Source of the DNA: CAZWBR01 sp964632305
GTDB taxonomy: Bacteria > Bacteroidota > Bacteroidia > Bacteroidales > Prolixibacteraceae
Assembly: GCA_964632305.1 (NCBI GenBank)
Contig: CAZWBR010000001.1
Coordinates: forward strand, 106,455 to 170,454
DNA: 64,000 nt
Direction of reading: 5' to 3'
The position numbers were made by a program, and so were the translations under genes. Below, piece after piece: positions 36,264 through 45,405 of the stretch (position 1 is the stretch's first letter; every line of letters begins with the position of its first letter). The notes beneath the pieces were generated by a model that saw nothing but the letters and a program-made list of their open reading frames with translations, did no database searches and was not told where the DNA came from.

Positions 36264-36318
36264 CTGAAATGAGGGTAGGACAAGCAATAACAACAAAGAG
36301 ATAAAACCAAATAATAAG

Positions 36319-37401
36319 ATGCGAAAAGTAAAACTGATCCTTGAAGATGGAACCGTGTTCGAGGGGAAATCGTTCGGCTATGAAAAGTCAGTGGCCGGAG
36401 AAGTGGTATTCTACACGGCGATGACCGGCTACCCGGAGAGTCTGACCGACCCTTCCTACACCGGTCAGATCCTGGTCTCCACCTATCCGCTGATCGGGAA
36501 CTACGGTGTTCCGGTCGATCGCCTGGAAAATGGCATTCACCGCCACTTCGAATCGGATAAAATCCATATCACAGGATTGATCATTTCAGATTATTCTTTC
36601 GAGTACAGCCATTGGAACGCGATGACCAGCCTTGGCGACTGGCTCAAAGAACAACATGTTCCGGGCCTCTACGATATCGACACCCGCGCCCTGACCAAGA
36701 TCCTGCGCGAGAAAGGTTCGATGCTGGGCAAGATCGAGTTCGAAAACGACGAAATCCCCTTCTTCGATCCCAACCAGGTCAATTTGGTTGAAATCGCCAG
36801 TACCAACAACGTGGAAACTTATGGCGAAGGCGACCTTCATGTCGTTTTGGTCGACTGCGGTGTAAAAAACAACATCATCCGCTGCCTGATCAACCGCGGC
36901 GCCAAAGTGACCCGCGTCCCCTGGGATTATGATTTTACAGCCATGGATTACGCCGGTCTTTTCCTGACCAACGGCCCCGGCGACCCGACCATGTGCGGCA
37001 TCACCGTCAAACATATCAAGAAAGCGATCCAGCAGGAGAAACCGATCATGGGTATCTGCCTCGGCAACCAGCTTCTGGGCCTGGCCGCCGGTTGCGAAAC
37101 CTACAAACTGAAGTACGGTCACCGCAGCCACAACCAGCCGGTCCTGCTCAACGGCACCAACCGTTGCTTCATCACCTCGCAGAACCACGGTTACGCCATC
37201 GCGAACGAGACTTTGCCCGCCGATTGGGAACCGCTCTTCACCAATGTGAACGACGACACCAACGAAGGGATCCGTCACAAGACAAAACCCTTCTTCTCCA
37301 CCCAGTTCCATCCCGAGGCCTCTTCCGGCCCCGTCGATACGGAATTTCTGTTCGATGATTTTCTCAATAATGTCAGAAAATCGAAAGGGGAAAATAAGTA
37401 A
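36319..37401 (+). CDS. carA: Carbamoyl-phosphate synthase small subunit
   Basis: Glutaminase subunit that feeds ammonia to CarB for arginine and pyrimidine synthesis. The 360 residues have an N-terminal CPSase domain (LEDGTVFEGKSFG, TGYPESLTDPSYTGQI) and a class I amidotransferase domain with the nucleophile in MGICLGNQLLG near residue 245 and the C-terminal FHPEASSGP histidine and glutamate. The GC-rich codon choice is shared with carB. An inserted gene separates the two. Confidence 0.97.
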   Translation: MRKVKLILEDGTVFEGKSFGYEKSVAGEVVFYTAMTGYPESLTDPSYTGQILVSTYPLIGNYGVPVDRLENGIHRHFESDKIHITGLIISDYSFEYSHWNAMTSLGDWLKEQHVPGLYDIDTRALTKILREKGSMLGKIEFENDEIPFFDPNQVNLVEIASTNNVETYGEGDLHVVLVDCGVKNNIIRCLINRGAKVTRVPWDYDFTAMDYAGLFLTNGPGDPTMCGITVKHIKKAIQQEKPIMGICLGNQLLGLAAGCETYKLKYGHRSHNQPVLLNGTNRCFITSQNHGYAIANETLPADWEPLFTNVNDDTNEGIRHKTKPFFSTQFHPEASSGPVDTEFLFDDFLNNVRKSKGENK

Positions 37402-37406
37402 ATTTA

Positions 37407-37448
37407 ACGATTGACGATTGACGAACAACGATTGACGATTGACGATCC
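37407..37448 (+). repeat. Six in-register 7-bp repeats ending at a start codon
   Basis: The stretch reads as ACGATTG twice, ACGAACA, ACGATTG twice, ACGATCC, all in 7-base register, and ends exactly at the ATG of the four-helix gene. It begins six bases after the carA stop. Such a tandem repeat can slip during replication and would alter the spacing before the start codon. Confidence 0.85.
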
Positions 37449-37847
37449 ATGAATGAAGAAGAACTTCAAAACAGATTGATTGATTTCGCGATTAGGATTA
37501 TCCGGTTTTGTAACGGGATTCCTGCTTCGCGGGAAGGCAATTATGTCGCGGGGCAAATGGTTCATTCAGGAAACTCTCCGGCGTTTAACTATGGAGAAGC
37601 GTTAGAAGCTGAGAGTAGAAAAGATATGGTTCATAAAATGAAAATCATTCTGAAAGAATTGAGAGAAACCAATATCGCATTAATTATTTGTCTGAAAGCA
37701 AACCTTCATCATGATATCAATGAAAATCAATCTTTAATTAAAGAAGCAAATGAGTTGATTTCAATATTTGTTGCTTCGGTTCGTACTTTGAGAAAAAACA
37801 TGGCTGCCGAATCGGATCAATCGCAAATCGATAATCGTAATTCGTAA
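37449..37847 (+). CDS. Four-helix-bundle protein of the 23S rRNA intervening-sequence family
   Basis: The 132-residue, fully helical protein shows the family features: LIDFAIRIIRFCNGIP at the N-terminus, YVAGQMVHSGNSPAFNYGEAL in the middle (the conserved QLLRSGTSI-like segment) and KELRETNIALIICLKA. The family was first seen in spirochaete rRNA intervening sequences; its function is unknown. It is much more A/T-rich than carA and carB on either side, which argues for insertion into a former carAB operon. Its last codons are made of AATCG-like repeats that continue to within about 15 bases of carB. Confidence 0.85.
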   Translation: MNEEELQNRLIDFAIRIIRFCNGIPASREGNYVAGQMVHSGNSPAFNYGEALEAESRKDMVHKMKIILKELRETNIALIICLKANLHHDINENQSLIKEANELISIFVASVRTLRKNMAAESDQSQIDNRNS

Positions 37848-37872
37848 ATCGCAAATCAATTATATAAGAAAC

Positions 37873-40800
37873 ATGGTCAACAAAAACATAAAAAAGGTAA
37901 TCGTCCTCGGTTCGGGGGCATTGAAGATCGGTGAAGCCGGCGAGTTCGACTACTCCGGATCACAGGCGCTGAAGGCATTGAAAGAAGAAAGGGTCTATAC
38001 GATCCTGATCAATCCCAATATTGCCACTATCCAGACCTCGGAAAATATTGCCGACAAGATCTATTTCCTCCCGGTCACGGCTCAGTTCGTCGAAAAGGTG
38101 ATTCAGAAGGAGCGCCCCGATGGTATTTTACTCGCCTTCGGAGGTCAGACCGCCCTTAACTGTGGGGTCGATCTCTTCCGCAAGGGTATTCTTGAAAAAT
38201 ATAACATCCAGGTGGTTGGGACCCCGGTCCAGTCGATCATCAACACCGAAGACCGCGAGATCTTCTCAAGCATCCTTCACGAAATCGATGTTTTGACCCC
38301 GAAGAGCATCGCCTGCGAGTCGATTGAACATGCTCAGGAAGCTGCCCGCAAACTGGGATTCCCGCTTATCATCCGTGCCGCCTACACGCTCGGAGGCCTT
38401 GGCTCCGGTTTCTGTTCCAACGAAGAGGAATTGAATAAGCTGGCCGCCAACGCCTTCTCCTACTCCCCCCAGATCCTGGTCGAAGAGTCGATCAAGGGTT
38501 GGAAAGAGGTGGAATACGAGGTGGTCCGCGACCAGTACGACAACTGTATCACCGTGTGTAACATGGAAAACTTCGACCCGCTGGGTATCCACACCGGCGA
38601 ATCGATCGTGGTGGCCCCGTCGCAGACCCTGTCCAACGACGAATACCATAAACTGCGTGCCCTCTCCATCAAGATCATCCGCAAGATCGGGGTGATCGGC
38701 GAGTGTAACGTTCAGTTTGCCCTCGATCCCAACTCGGAAGACTACCGCGTGATCGAAGTCAACGCCCGTCTCTCCCGTTCCTCCGCGCTCGCCTCAAAAG
38801 CCACCGGTTACCCGCTCGCCTTTGTCGCCGCTAAGCTGGGATTGGGCTACGGTCTTCATGAATTGAAGAACTCCGTCACGAAAGTCACCACCGCCTGTTT
38901 CGAACCGGCCCTCGACTATGTTGTCGTGAAGATTCCCCGTTGGGACTTGAGCAAGTTTGTGGGGGTATCGAAGAACCTGGGTTCGAGCATGAAGTCGGTC
39001 GGCGAAATCATGGCCATCGGCCGCTCGTTCGAGGAAGCCATCCAGAAAGGGATCCGCATGGTCGGGCTCGGGATGCACGGCTTCGTGGGCAACCGCGGCG
39101 AGATGGAGATCACCGACATCGACGAGGAACTGAAGAACCCCACCGACCGCCGTATCTTTGCCATCGCCGAGGCGCTGCACAAAGGTTATTCGGTCGATAA
39201 GATCTGGGAGATCACCCGCATCGACAAGTGGTTCCTGATGAAGCTGGCCAATATCTATAATCTCCGCTGCGAACTGATCCAATACAATTCGCTCGAGGAA
39301 GTTCCTTACGAATCCTTAAAACTGGCCAAGAAACAGGGTTATTCCGATTTCCAGTTGGCCCGCCTGATCCTGAAAAGCGAGGACAGCGTCATCAACAACG
39401 ATATCATCAAGGTCCGCGAATACCGCAAAGGACTGGGCATCGTTCCCTGCGTGAAGCAGATCGACACCCTCGCCGGCGAGTATCCCGCCCAGACTAATTA
39501 TCTCTATATTACCTATAACGGCACTGAGAATGATGTCGAGTTCCAGCACGACGGCCAGTCGGTTATCGTACTCGGATCGGGCGCCTACCGCATCGGCTCC
39601 TCCGTCGAGTTCGACTGGTGCTCGGTCAACGCGGTCAATACCATCCGCAAGGAGGGCTACCGCTCCATCATGATCAACTATAATCCCGAAACGGTATCGA
39701 CCGACTACGACAACTGCGACCGACTCTATTTCGACGAGCTGACGCTGGAGCGCGTCCTCGACATCTGCGACCTCGAGCAACCGAAAGGCACCGTCCTGTC
39801 GATGGGAGGCCAGATCCCGAACAACCTGGCGATGAAACTTCACGGTCAGAACATCCCGATCCTGGGGACCACCGCCGAGAAGATCGACAATGCCGAAGAC
39901 CGCAACAAATTCTCGGCCATGCTCGATACGCTGGGCGTCGACCAGCCACGCTGGAGCCAGCTCACCACCATCGAGGATATCTTCCAGTTTGTCGATGAGG
40001 TAGGTTTCCCGGTTCTGATCCGTCCCTCCTACGTGCTTTCGGGCGCGGCCATGAACGTGGTCTCGAACCGCGATCAGTTGGAGCACTTCCTGAAACTGGC
40101 CGCCCACGTTTCGAAAGAATATCCGGTGGTCGTTTCCGAATTTATCGAGAACGCCAAGGAAATTGAGGTCGACGCTGTCGCGAAAAACGGCGAGATCGTC
40201 GCTTATGCCATCTCCGAGCACGTCGAATTTGCCGGTGTCCACTCCGGCGATGCCACCATCGTCTTCCCGCCGCAGAAACTCTATATCGAGACCATCCGCC
40301 GCATCAAGAAGATCTCCCGTAAGATCGCCAAGGCGCTCGAGATCACCGGTCCGTTCAACATCCAGTACCTGGCCAAGGACAACGACATCAAGGTGATCGA
40401 GTGTAACCTCCGTGCTTCGCGCTCCTTCCCGTTTGTTTCGAAGGTTTTGAAGACCAACCTGATCGAGATCGCCACCAAGGCCATGCTCGACGTGCCGTTC
40501 CAGAAACCCGACAAGTCGTTGTTCGAGCTCGACTATGTTGGCGTGAAGGCGCCACAGTTCTCGTTCCACCGTCTGCTGAATGCCGACCCGGTTTTGGGCG
40601 TCGATATGGCCTCCACCGGCGAAGTAGCCTGCATCGGCGAGAATTTCTACGAGGCACTGCTCAAATCGATGCTCTCGGTCGGTTACCGCATCCCGAAAAA
40701 GAGTATCCTGATCTCCAGCGGGCCGGCCCGTGGCAAGGTCGAGTTGCTGCAAAGCGCCAGGATGCTGAAAGATCGCGGCTTCACCATCTATTCGACCAGC

Positions 40801-41103
40801 GGCACGCACAAGTATTTCCTCGAAAACGGCGTCGAAACCGAAGAAGTGTTCTGGCCCGACGAAGAGGATAAATCGCCCAACACCCTGGAACTGATCAAGG
40901 AACGGAAGATCGAGATGGTCATCAACATCCCGAAAGACCATACCAAGCGCGAGCTGTCGAACGGCTACCGCATCCGCCGTAATGCCATCGACTTCAACAT
41001 CCCGCTGATCACCAACGCGCGTGTAGCCAGTGCCTTTATCTATGCCATCTGCAAGCTCGATGTCGAAGAGCTGCCCATCAAGGCCTGGAACGAGTACAAG
41101 TAA
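37873..41103 (+). CDS. carB: Carbamoyl-phosphate synthase large subunit
   Basis: A 1076-residue enzyme with two homologous ATP-grasp halves: KVIVLGSGALKIGEAGEFDYSG in the first and SVIVLGSGAYRIGSSVEFDWC near residue 558 in the second, with the oligomerisation region between and an MGS-like allosteric domain at the C-terminus (ARMLKDRGFTIYSTSGTHK). It makes carbamoyl phosphate for argF' and pyrimidines. Codons are strongly GC-biased, as in carA. Long open frames on the opposite strand are products of this bias. Confidence 0.97.
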   Translation: MVNKNIKKVIVLGSGALKIGEAGEFDYSGSQALKALKEERVYTILINPNIATIQTSENIADKIYFLPVTAQFVEKVIQKERPDGILLAFGGQTALNCGVDLFRKGILEKYNIQVVGTPVQSIINTEDREIFSSILHEIDVLTPKSIACESIEHAQEAARKLGFPLIIRAAYTLGGLGSGFCSNEEELNKLAANAFSYSPQILVEESIKGWKEVEYEVVRDQYDNCITVCNMENFDPLGIHTGESIVVAPSQTLSNDEYHKLRALSIKIIRKIGVIGECNVQFALDPNSEDYRVIEVNARLSRSSALASKATGYPLAFVAAKLGLGYGLHELKNSVTKVTTACFEPALDYVVVKIPRWDLSKFVGVSKNLGSSMKSVGEIMAIGRSFEEAIQKGIRMVGLGMHGFVGNRGEMEITDIDEELKNPTDRRIFAIAEALHKGYSVDKIWEITRIDKWFLMKLANIYNLRCELIQYNSLEEVPYESLKLAKKQGYSDFQLARLILKSEDSVINNDIIKVREYRKGLGIVPCVKQIDTLAGEYPAQTNYLYITYNGTENDVEFQHDGQSVIVLGSGAYRIGSSVEFDWCSVNAVNTIRKEGYRSIMINYNPETVSTDYDNCDRLYFDELTLERVLDICDLEQPKGTVLSMGGQIPNNLAMKLHGQNIPILGTTAEKIDNAEDRNKFSAMLDTLGVDQPRWSQLTTIEDIFQFVDEVGFPVLIRPSYVLSGAAMNVVSNRDQLEHFLKLAAHVSKEYPVVVSEFIENAKEIEVDAVAKNGEIVAYAISEHVEFAGVHSGDATIVFPPQKLYIETIRRIKKISRKIAKALEITGPFNIQYLAKDNDIKVIECNLRASRSFPFVSKVLKTNLIEIATKAMLDVPFQKPDKSLFELDYVGVKAPQFSFHRLLNADPVLGVDMASTGEVACIGENFYEALLKSMLSVGYRIPKKSILISSGPARGKVELLQSARMLKDRGFTIYSTSGTHKYFLENGVETEEVFWPDEEDKSPNTLELIKERKIEMVINIPKDHTKRELSNGYRIRRNAIDFNIPLITNARVASAFIYAICKLDVEELPIKAWNEYK

Positions 41104-41131
41104 GAAGAAAAATCTGAATTATATTTTCAAT

Positions 41132-41165
41132 GGGGCAGCAGCAATGTTGCCCCTTTGCTTTTGTT
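41132..41165 (+). terminator. Intrinsic terminator after carB
   Basis: GGGGCAGCA pairs with TGTTGCCCC (one G-U), followed by TTTGCTTTTGTT. It starts 29 bases after the carB stop. Confidence 0.7.
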
Positions 41166-41208
41166 AGCTAAAAACAGAAAAATCAATCTTGAAAAGGAGC
41201 TTTTTTTG

Positions 41209-41395
41209 GTAAGTTTATTCATTGCCGTTGTGCTTTAGCCAACGGTTAAGGATAATCAGTTTCAGCCTGGCTTCAGCCGCATGAAATCCTTCATCTATCT
41301 GATTGAATTAAATGTTAATGGGGCTAAAGCCCAGCTTCTTTTTGACCTCTCTCTCCGTTCGCTAAAGCGGAACGGCAATGAATAGCTGCGCCATA
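41209..41395. repeat. 187-bp nested inverted-repeat element, copy A
   Basis: Outer arms of about 29 bases (beginning ATTCATTGCCGTT and ending AACGGCAATGAAT) flank inner arms with the GGCTTTAGCC / GGGGCTAAAGCCC theme, so the unit can fold into a long double hairpin. Copy B lies exactly 420 bases downstream with the same length and about the same ends; the central 30 bases differ. It has no coding capacity and resembles a REP or MITE-like element. A fragment (GGCAATGAATTGCTGCGCC, 41434-41452) repeats its right edge once more. Confidence 0.85.
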
Positions 41396-41628
41396 AGGGA
41401 ATTGGCTCTGAAATTATGAATATGTTGATGCACAATGGCAATGAATTGCTGCGCCGCAAGGGAAATTGATTTGGATTTAAGGGATCATAAATATGGAACG
41501 ACAATTAATAGGTCTTTAAGATATTTAATTTCCTTCAACTTGAACATCAAAACATCGGCGATGGAGTTCGATAAAAGAAATCGGATCTTCATATTAGACA
41601 AATCAATATTTTGCATGAGATTATTATT
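41396..41628. other. Spacer between the two repeat copies
   Basis: No gene. It contains a partial duplicate of the right end of the repeat element at about 41434-41461 and otherwise A/T-rich unique sequence. Confidence 0.5.
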
Positions 41629-41815
41629 GTGAGTTTATTCATTGCCGTTCGGCTTTAGCCAACGGTTGAGGATAATTAGTTTCAGCCCGGCTTTAGCCGC
41701 ATGAAATCAGACAATAAATGAATCGCCCATAAAGAAAATGGGGCTAAAGCCCGGCTCCTTTTTGGCCTCTCTCTCCGTTCGCTAAAGCGGAACGGCAATT
41801 GATAGCTTCGCCATT
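41629..41815. repeat. 187-bp nested inverted-repeat element, copy B
   Basis: Second copy, in direct orientation to copy A. The outer left arm (ATTCATTGCCGTTCGGCTTT...) matches the reverse complement of the right arm (...CGCTAAAGCGGAACGGCAAT) at about 26 of 30 places, and the inner AGCCCGGCTTTAGCC pairs with GGGGCTAAAGCCCGGCT. The left and right ends agree closely with copy A while the centre has diverged, as expected if pairing of the arms is under selection or is needed for movement. Confidence 0.85.
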
Positions 41816-42000
41816 ATCTGTAAAAGCGGGCCAGGCAGGAATAAGTGACCAGGTGCCTCGAAATCAACCGGTCACTGACGATCAAATCCTTAACAAAGGA
41901 GGATCATCCTCCCCTTTTCCCGGTATTTTTCGTGCCGCCCCACTGTTTATTCGTTCAAATCATTAATATTGCAGACAATTAAACCCAAAATCTCGACAAC

Positions 42001-43152
42001 ATGAAACCATTATTTGCTGTGCTGCTTGCGCTGATCCTCTTTACCGGGTGTCAGAAGGATGACGGCGGCAACCCGAGCTCCGACCGTGTGAAAAATACCG
42101 GCAAAATTGCCACTACCAAATCGGCCACCGTCGATGCCGGTGAAGCGACCAAAGTTCTGTTGTTTGACACCGGGGGCGACATCACCACATCCGACATCGT
42201 GGATGGCGCCTTTACTGTGCAGGTGAACAAGGACGAACCGGTAGGAATCATCTTCTCGAATGAAGCGAAGAAATTTCTCGGTTACCTCACCCTGGGTCAG
42301 GGTATCGAGTCGTTGCCGCTGAATTATCTGAACGACACCGTCTCGGTGGTCAACCTCGGGCAGCTTGCCGTCGACGGCACCGCCGTTTCGACCAGCGCCA
42401 ATATCCTGACGCAGATGATGCAGATGAGTTCGGAACAATTGCAGAAGTACCGTTACGCCAGCGTCAACTTCTCCCTGATGGTGAAAAACCCGGATACCGA
42501 CCGCAACGGGGTGATCGACCTGATGGAAGGGAAATATTTCCGTCTCGCCTATGTCTTTTTCGGCAACGGCGGTAATTTCCAGACCACGCCTGTCAAGTCG
42601 AACGCGATCACCGTCGATCAGTACCGCGTGATGTTTATCTCGACCGATAGCAACACCCCAGCCGACATCACCTTCTCGAGCCTCGACGGGACGAATCAGT
42701 ACACGACCAACATGAAGAGCACGCATATCAATCACACCATCTTCTGGACCGATGTTTTCCCTGTTTCGATGTCGCTGAGCGGTCAATGTAAGGTACTCTA
42801 TGGCAATCAGTCCCTCTATTTTGAGATTCCTGAATTCACCACCTCGATTAATAACCTTATTCACGTGTTCCCGACCCTGCAATACGATGGAGGGAACAAG
42901 CTGACCAAGGTTTCGTGGGATTATTTTGCCGCCAATACCGGCGCGAAAATCGATGCGACCCGTTTGCTGACCGATATTATCGTCCAGATTGAAGGAGCAA
43001 ATGGCCGTATATATGATTCAAAAAACTATAGTCCCGAATCGACCGAAGATGTCCTCACAAAATCGGTTATCCTGTCGGAAATTCAGGGATTCAATATGGC
43101 TTATAACGATATTTTCGGGAACCATATGGTGATCGGCTATCGCCGGCAGTAG
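42001..43152 (+). CDS. Lipoprotein of unknown function
   Basis: A 383-residue product with a lipoprotein signal: PLFAVLLALILFTGC with the lipobox cysteine at residue 17. I do not recognise the rest. Residues about 60-240 suggest beta structure; a DTDRNGVIDLMEGKYF stretch near residue 165 resembles a calcium-binding loop or dockerin-like EF-hand (D-x-D-x-N-G-x-I-D). The C-terminal half is Ile/Asn/Thr-rich. It is a single-gene unit with a terminator after it. Likely cell-surface or periplasmic. Confidence 0.7.
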   Translation: MKPLFAVLLALILFTGCQKDDGGNPSSDRVKNTGKIATTKSATVDAGEATKVLLFDTGGDITTSDIVDGAFTVQVNKDEPVGIIFSNEAKKFLGYLTLGQGIESLPLNYLNDTVSVVNLGQLAVDGTAVSTSANILTQMMQMSSEQLQKYRYASVNFSLMVKNPDTDRNGVIDLMEGKYFRLAYVFFGNGGNFQTTPVKSNAITVDQYRVMFISTDSNTPADITFSSLDGTNQYTTNMKSTHINHTIFWTDVFPVSMSLSGQCKVLYGNQSLYFEIPEFTTSINNLIHVFPTLQYDGGNKLTKVSWDYFAANTGAKIDATRLLTDIIVQIEGANGRIYDSKNYSPESTEDVLTKSVILSEIQGFNMAYNDIFGNHMVIGYRRQ

Positions 43153-43180
43153 TAATTGAATTATATTTTGCTGAAAATAA

Positions 43181-43216
43181 ACAAGGCTATCCTCCTCGGG
43201 GTAGCCTTGTTGTTTG
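43181..43216 (+). terminator. Intrinsic terminator after the lipoprotein gene
   Basis: ACAAGGCTATCC and GGGGTAGCCTTGT form a stem of about 11 pairs with a short loop, followed by TGTTTGAT. It also lies downstream of the convergent kinase gene on the other strand. Confidence 0.7.
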
Positions 43217-43314
43217 ATATAGTGGCATGATGTGTTTTGATCAGGATTTGATTTAACCACAGAGGGGCACAGAGAAAAAAAAAGAGTTGCACAGAGAAAA
43301 AGATTGGGAAAGGA

Positions 43315-44172
43315 TCACATCTCCTCCACTTTCCATTCCTCCTGGCTGTAGCGGGCGGTGAGGATGGTGAGGATCTCGTTGGCCGACGACTCGATGGGTT
43401 TATTGGTCACCTGTATCTCGGTGAAGCCGCCCCTCTGGAAGATCCCCCGGGCAAAATCGAGTTCATCGGCCACCTTCTTCCGGTCGATATAGTCGGATCC
43501 CTGACCCATGCCGAGGCTCCTGACCCGGTTGGCCCGCTGGGCAACCAGGTAAACCGGGGAGATATTCAGTCCGAAGACCCTTCCGTGATCGACCCGGAAC
43601 AACTCATCGGGCAGATCGATGCCTTGGACAATGGGGACATTGGCCACTTTCCATCCGAACATGGCCAGGTAGATGCTCAACGGGGTCTTCCCCGTGCGGG
43701 AGACACCGGTCAGCACGATATCGGCCTGGGGGATCAGTTCGGGGCTCTGCCCGTCGTCCACTTTCAGGGTGTAATCGATCGCCTCGACACGCTTGAAATA
43801 ATCGATGTTGCTCAGGCGATATAGGCCGGGCTTGCTGATGGGCTCGGTATTCAACAGGGTTGAGAGGTAACCCGACAGATCGCCCACCAGGTCGATGTGT
43901 TTCACTTCCCGTTCGGTACAGATGCCGGTCAGCATGGCCCTTGCCTCGGGATCGACCATAGTATGGACGATAATCCCCTTGCAGGCCAGCGCCTTTGCCA
44001 CCACTTCTTCCATCCGTTCGAGGGTCAGAACGTCGGGCTCGATGATCACCGGTATTTTATTGTCGGGAAACTGGATCAGCACGGCCTGTACCACGGCGTT
44101 GCCGGCCAAACCCTTCCCGCCGGAGACGATATAGATCGGGGGGACCATTCCTTCGGGGCACTGAATATTCAT
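43315..44172 (-). CDS. Pyruvate, water/phosphate dikinase regulatory kinase-pyrophosphorylase
   Basis: The 285-residue protein belongs to the DUF299/PpsR family, which switches PEP synthase or PPDK by threonine phosphorylation and its phosphate-dependent removal. The P-loop-like GVSRTGKTPLS lies near residue 156, and VYLVAQRANRVRSLGMG-type residues near 210. The target enzyme is not in the window, so PPDK cannot be told from PEP synthase. A single-gene unit, divergent from the CPBP gene. Confidence 0.85.
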   Translation of the reverse strand: MNIQCPEGMVPPIYIVSGGKGLAGNAVVQAVLIQFPDNKIPVIIEPDVLTLERMEEVVAKALACKGIIVHTMVDPEARAMLTGICTEREVKHIDLVGDLSGYLSTLLNTEPISKPGLYRLSNIDYFKRVEAIDYTLKVDDGQSPELIPQADIVLTGVSRTGKTPLSIYLAMFGWKVANVPIVQGIDLPDELFRVDHGRVFGLNISPVYLVAQRANRVRSLGMGQGSDYIDRKKVADELDFARGIFQRGGFTEIQVTNKPIESSANEILTILTARYSQEEWKVEEM

Positions 44173-44388
44173 GACTAAACCGATTTAGTGAATTTCAATC
44201 TTTTACTTCTTCTATGACAATCGAGCCGGCACTTTGTTTAGTACCCCTCCGATTAAATCACTGTCGGATTTCTTATTAAAGATAACCCTATCGAACAAAA
44301 AATTAGGATACTATCGCTTTACCGCTACTTTTTTGTAATTTTCTGCTCTGATTTTGCACCTATTTAAAAACTTATTTTTCATAACAAC

Positions 44389-45378
44389 ATGTTTCTTGAG
44401 AAAGTCTTCGACGGAAAAAACGAGATAGGCCGGTGGATCGCCATGATTATCCTGGTGGTGGTGTTTACCCAACTGGTAGGCGCTCTGCCGCTCGCGTTAA
44501 TCATCGGTATCGCGGTCGCGACCGACCCGGATATCGAGCCCAATCTGGAAAATCCGCTGGACTTTTCGGTTTATGGTATCGACCAGATCGAATCACTGGC
44601 GCTGATGATCATCCCGTTTATTCTCGGGTTGGCAGCTCTCTGGTTTCTTCACAAACCGATCCATGAACGGCCCGCTTTATCGATGATTACCGGGGCGCCG
44701 AAGTTTCGCTGGAAGCGCTATTTCTGGGCGATCGGGGTATGGCTGGCGATCTTTGTCCTTTATTCCCTGGTGACCACCCTTTGCGGGATGCAAAAGATAG
44801 AGCTTCAGTTCGACCCTTCCCGGTTTTACCTACTGATCCTCGTCTCGGTGCTGCTTTTGCCATTCCAGACCGGCTTCGAAGAATTTTTCTTCCGCGGTTA
44901 CCTGATGCAGGGGGTGGCGAACCTCTCCCGAAACCGCTGGGTCCCGCTGCTTGTGACCTCCATAATCTTTGGAGGGCTCCACTATTTCAATCCCGAGGTG
45001 AAGGAGTACGGCGCGGCGGTGATGCTACCGCAATATATCTGGTTCGGGCTCTTTTTTGGCATCTGTGCCATCTTCGATGACGGCCTTGAACTGGCCTGGG
45101 GTACACACACCATCAACAATATCTTCCTGTCGGTCTTTTTCACCCAGGATGCCAGTGCGTTGCAAACCCCTGCCCTCTTCCGGGTCACCGATTACGACCC
45201 GCTCATCGACTTTTTCGGGTTGATGGTGATGTCGCTGCTCTTTATCTTCCTGGCCAAACGCAGTTTCAACTGGCCCTCGTGGAATTACCTGCTGGAAAAG
45301 ATCCATCCCTCGCCTGACCAGGAAGAGGAAGAGGAATTTTACGAAGAAGAGGATGAGTATGCCAATGATGAAGAATAA
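44389..45378 (+). CDS. CPBP-family intramembrane metalloprotease
   Basis: A 329-residue membrane protein with about seven hydrophobic segments. Catalytic motifs are FEEFFFRGYLMQG near residue 163 (EExxxR), GGLHYFNP near residue 195 (FxxxH) and HTINN near residue 240 (HxxxN), the Abi/CAAX set of glutamic-type intramembrane proteases. The C-terminal 25 residues are almost all acidic (EEEEEFYEEEDEYANDEE). It is followed 27 bases later by an ABC exporter. Its substrate is unknown; processing of an exported or membrane protein handled with the exporter is a possibility. Confidence 0.88.
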   Translation: MFLEKVFDGKNEIGRWIAMIILVVVFTQLVGALPLALIIGIAVATDPDIEPNLENPLDFSVYGIDQIESLALMIIPFILGLAALWFLHKPIHERPALSMITGAPKFRWKRYFWAIGVWLAIFVLYSLVTTLCGMQKIELQFDPSRFYLLILVSVLLLPFQTGFEEFFFRGYLMQGVANLSRNRWVPLLVTSIIFGGLHYFNPEVKEYGAAVMLPQYIWFGLFFGICAIFDDGLELAWGTHTINNIFLSVFFTQDASALQTPALFRVTDYDPLIDFFGLMVMSLLFIFLAKRSFNWPSWNYLLEKIHPSPDQEEEEEFYEEEDEYANDEE

Positions 45379-45405
45379 ATCTATATACCTAATTCAATTG
45401 TAACC

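Noticed and set aside
39316..40941. Very long open frame (over 500 codons) on the minus strand
   Set aside because: It lies wholly inside carB, whose GC-rich codon choice leaves few stops on the other strand. The translation is Asp/Val/Gly-rich with no domain, and carB is certain.
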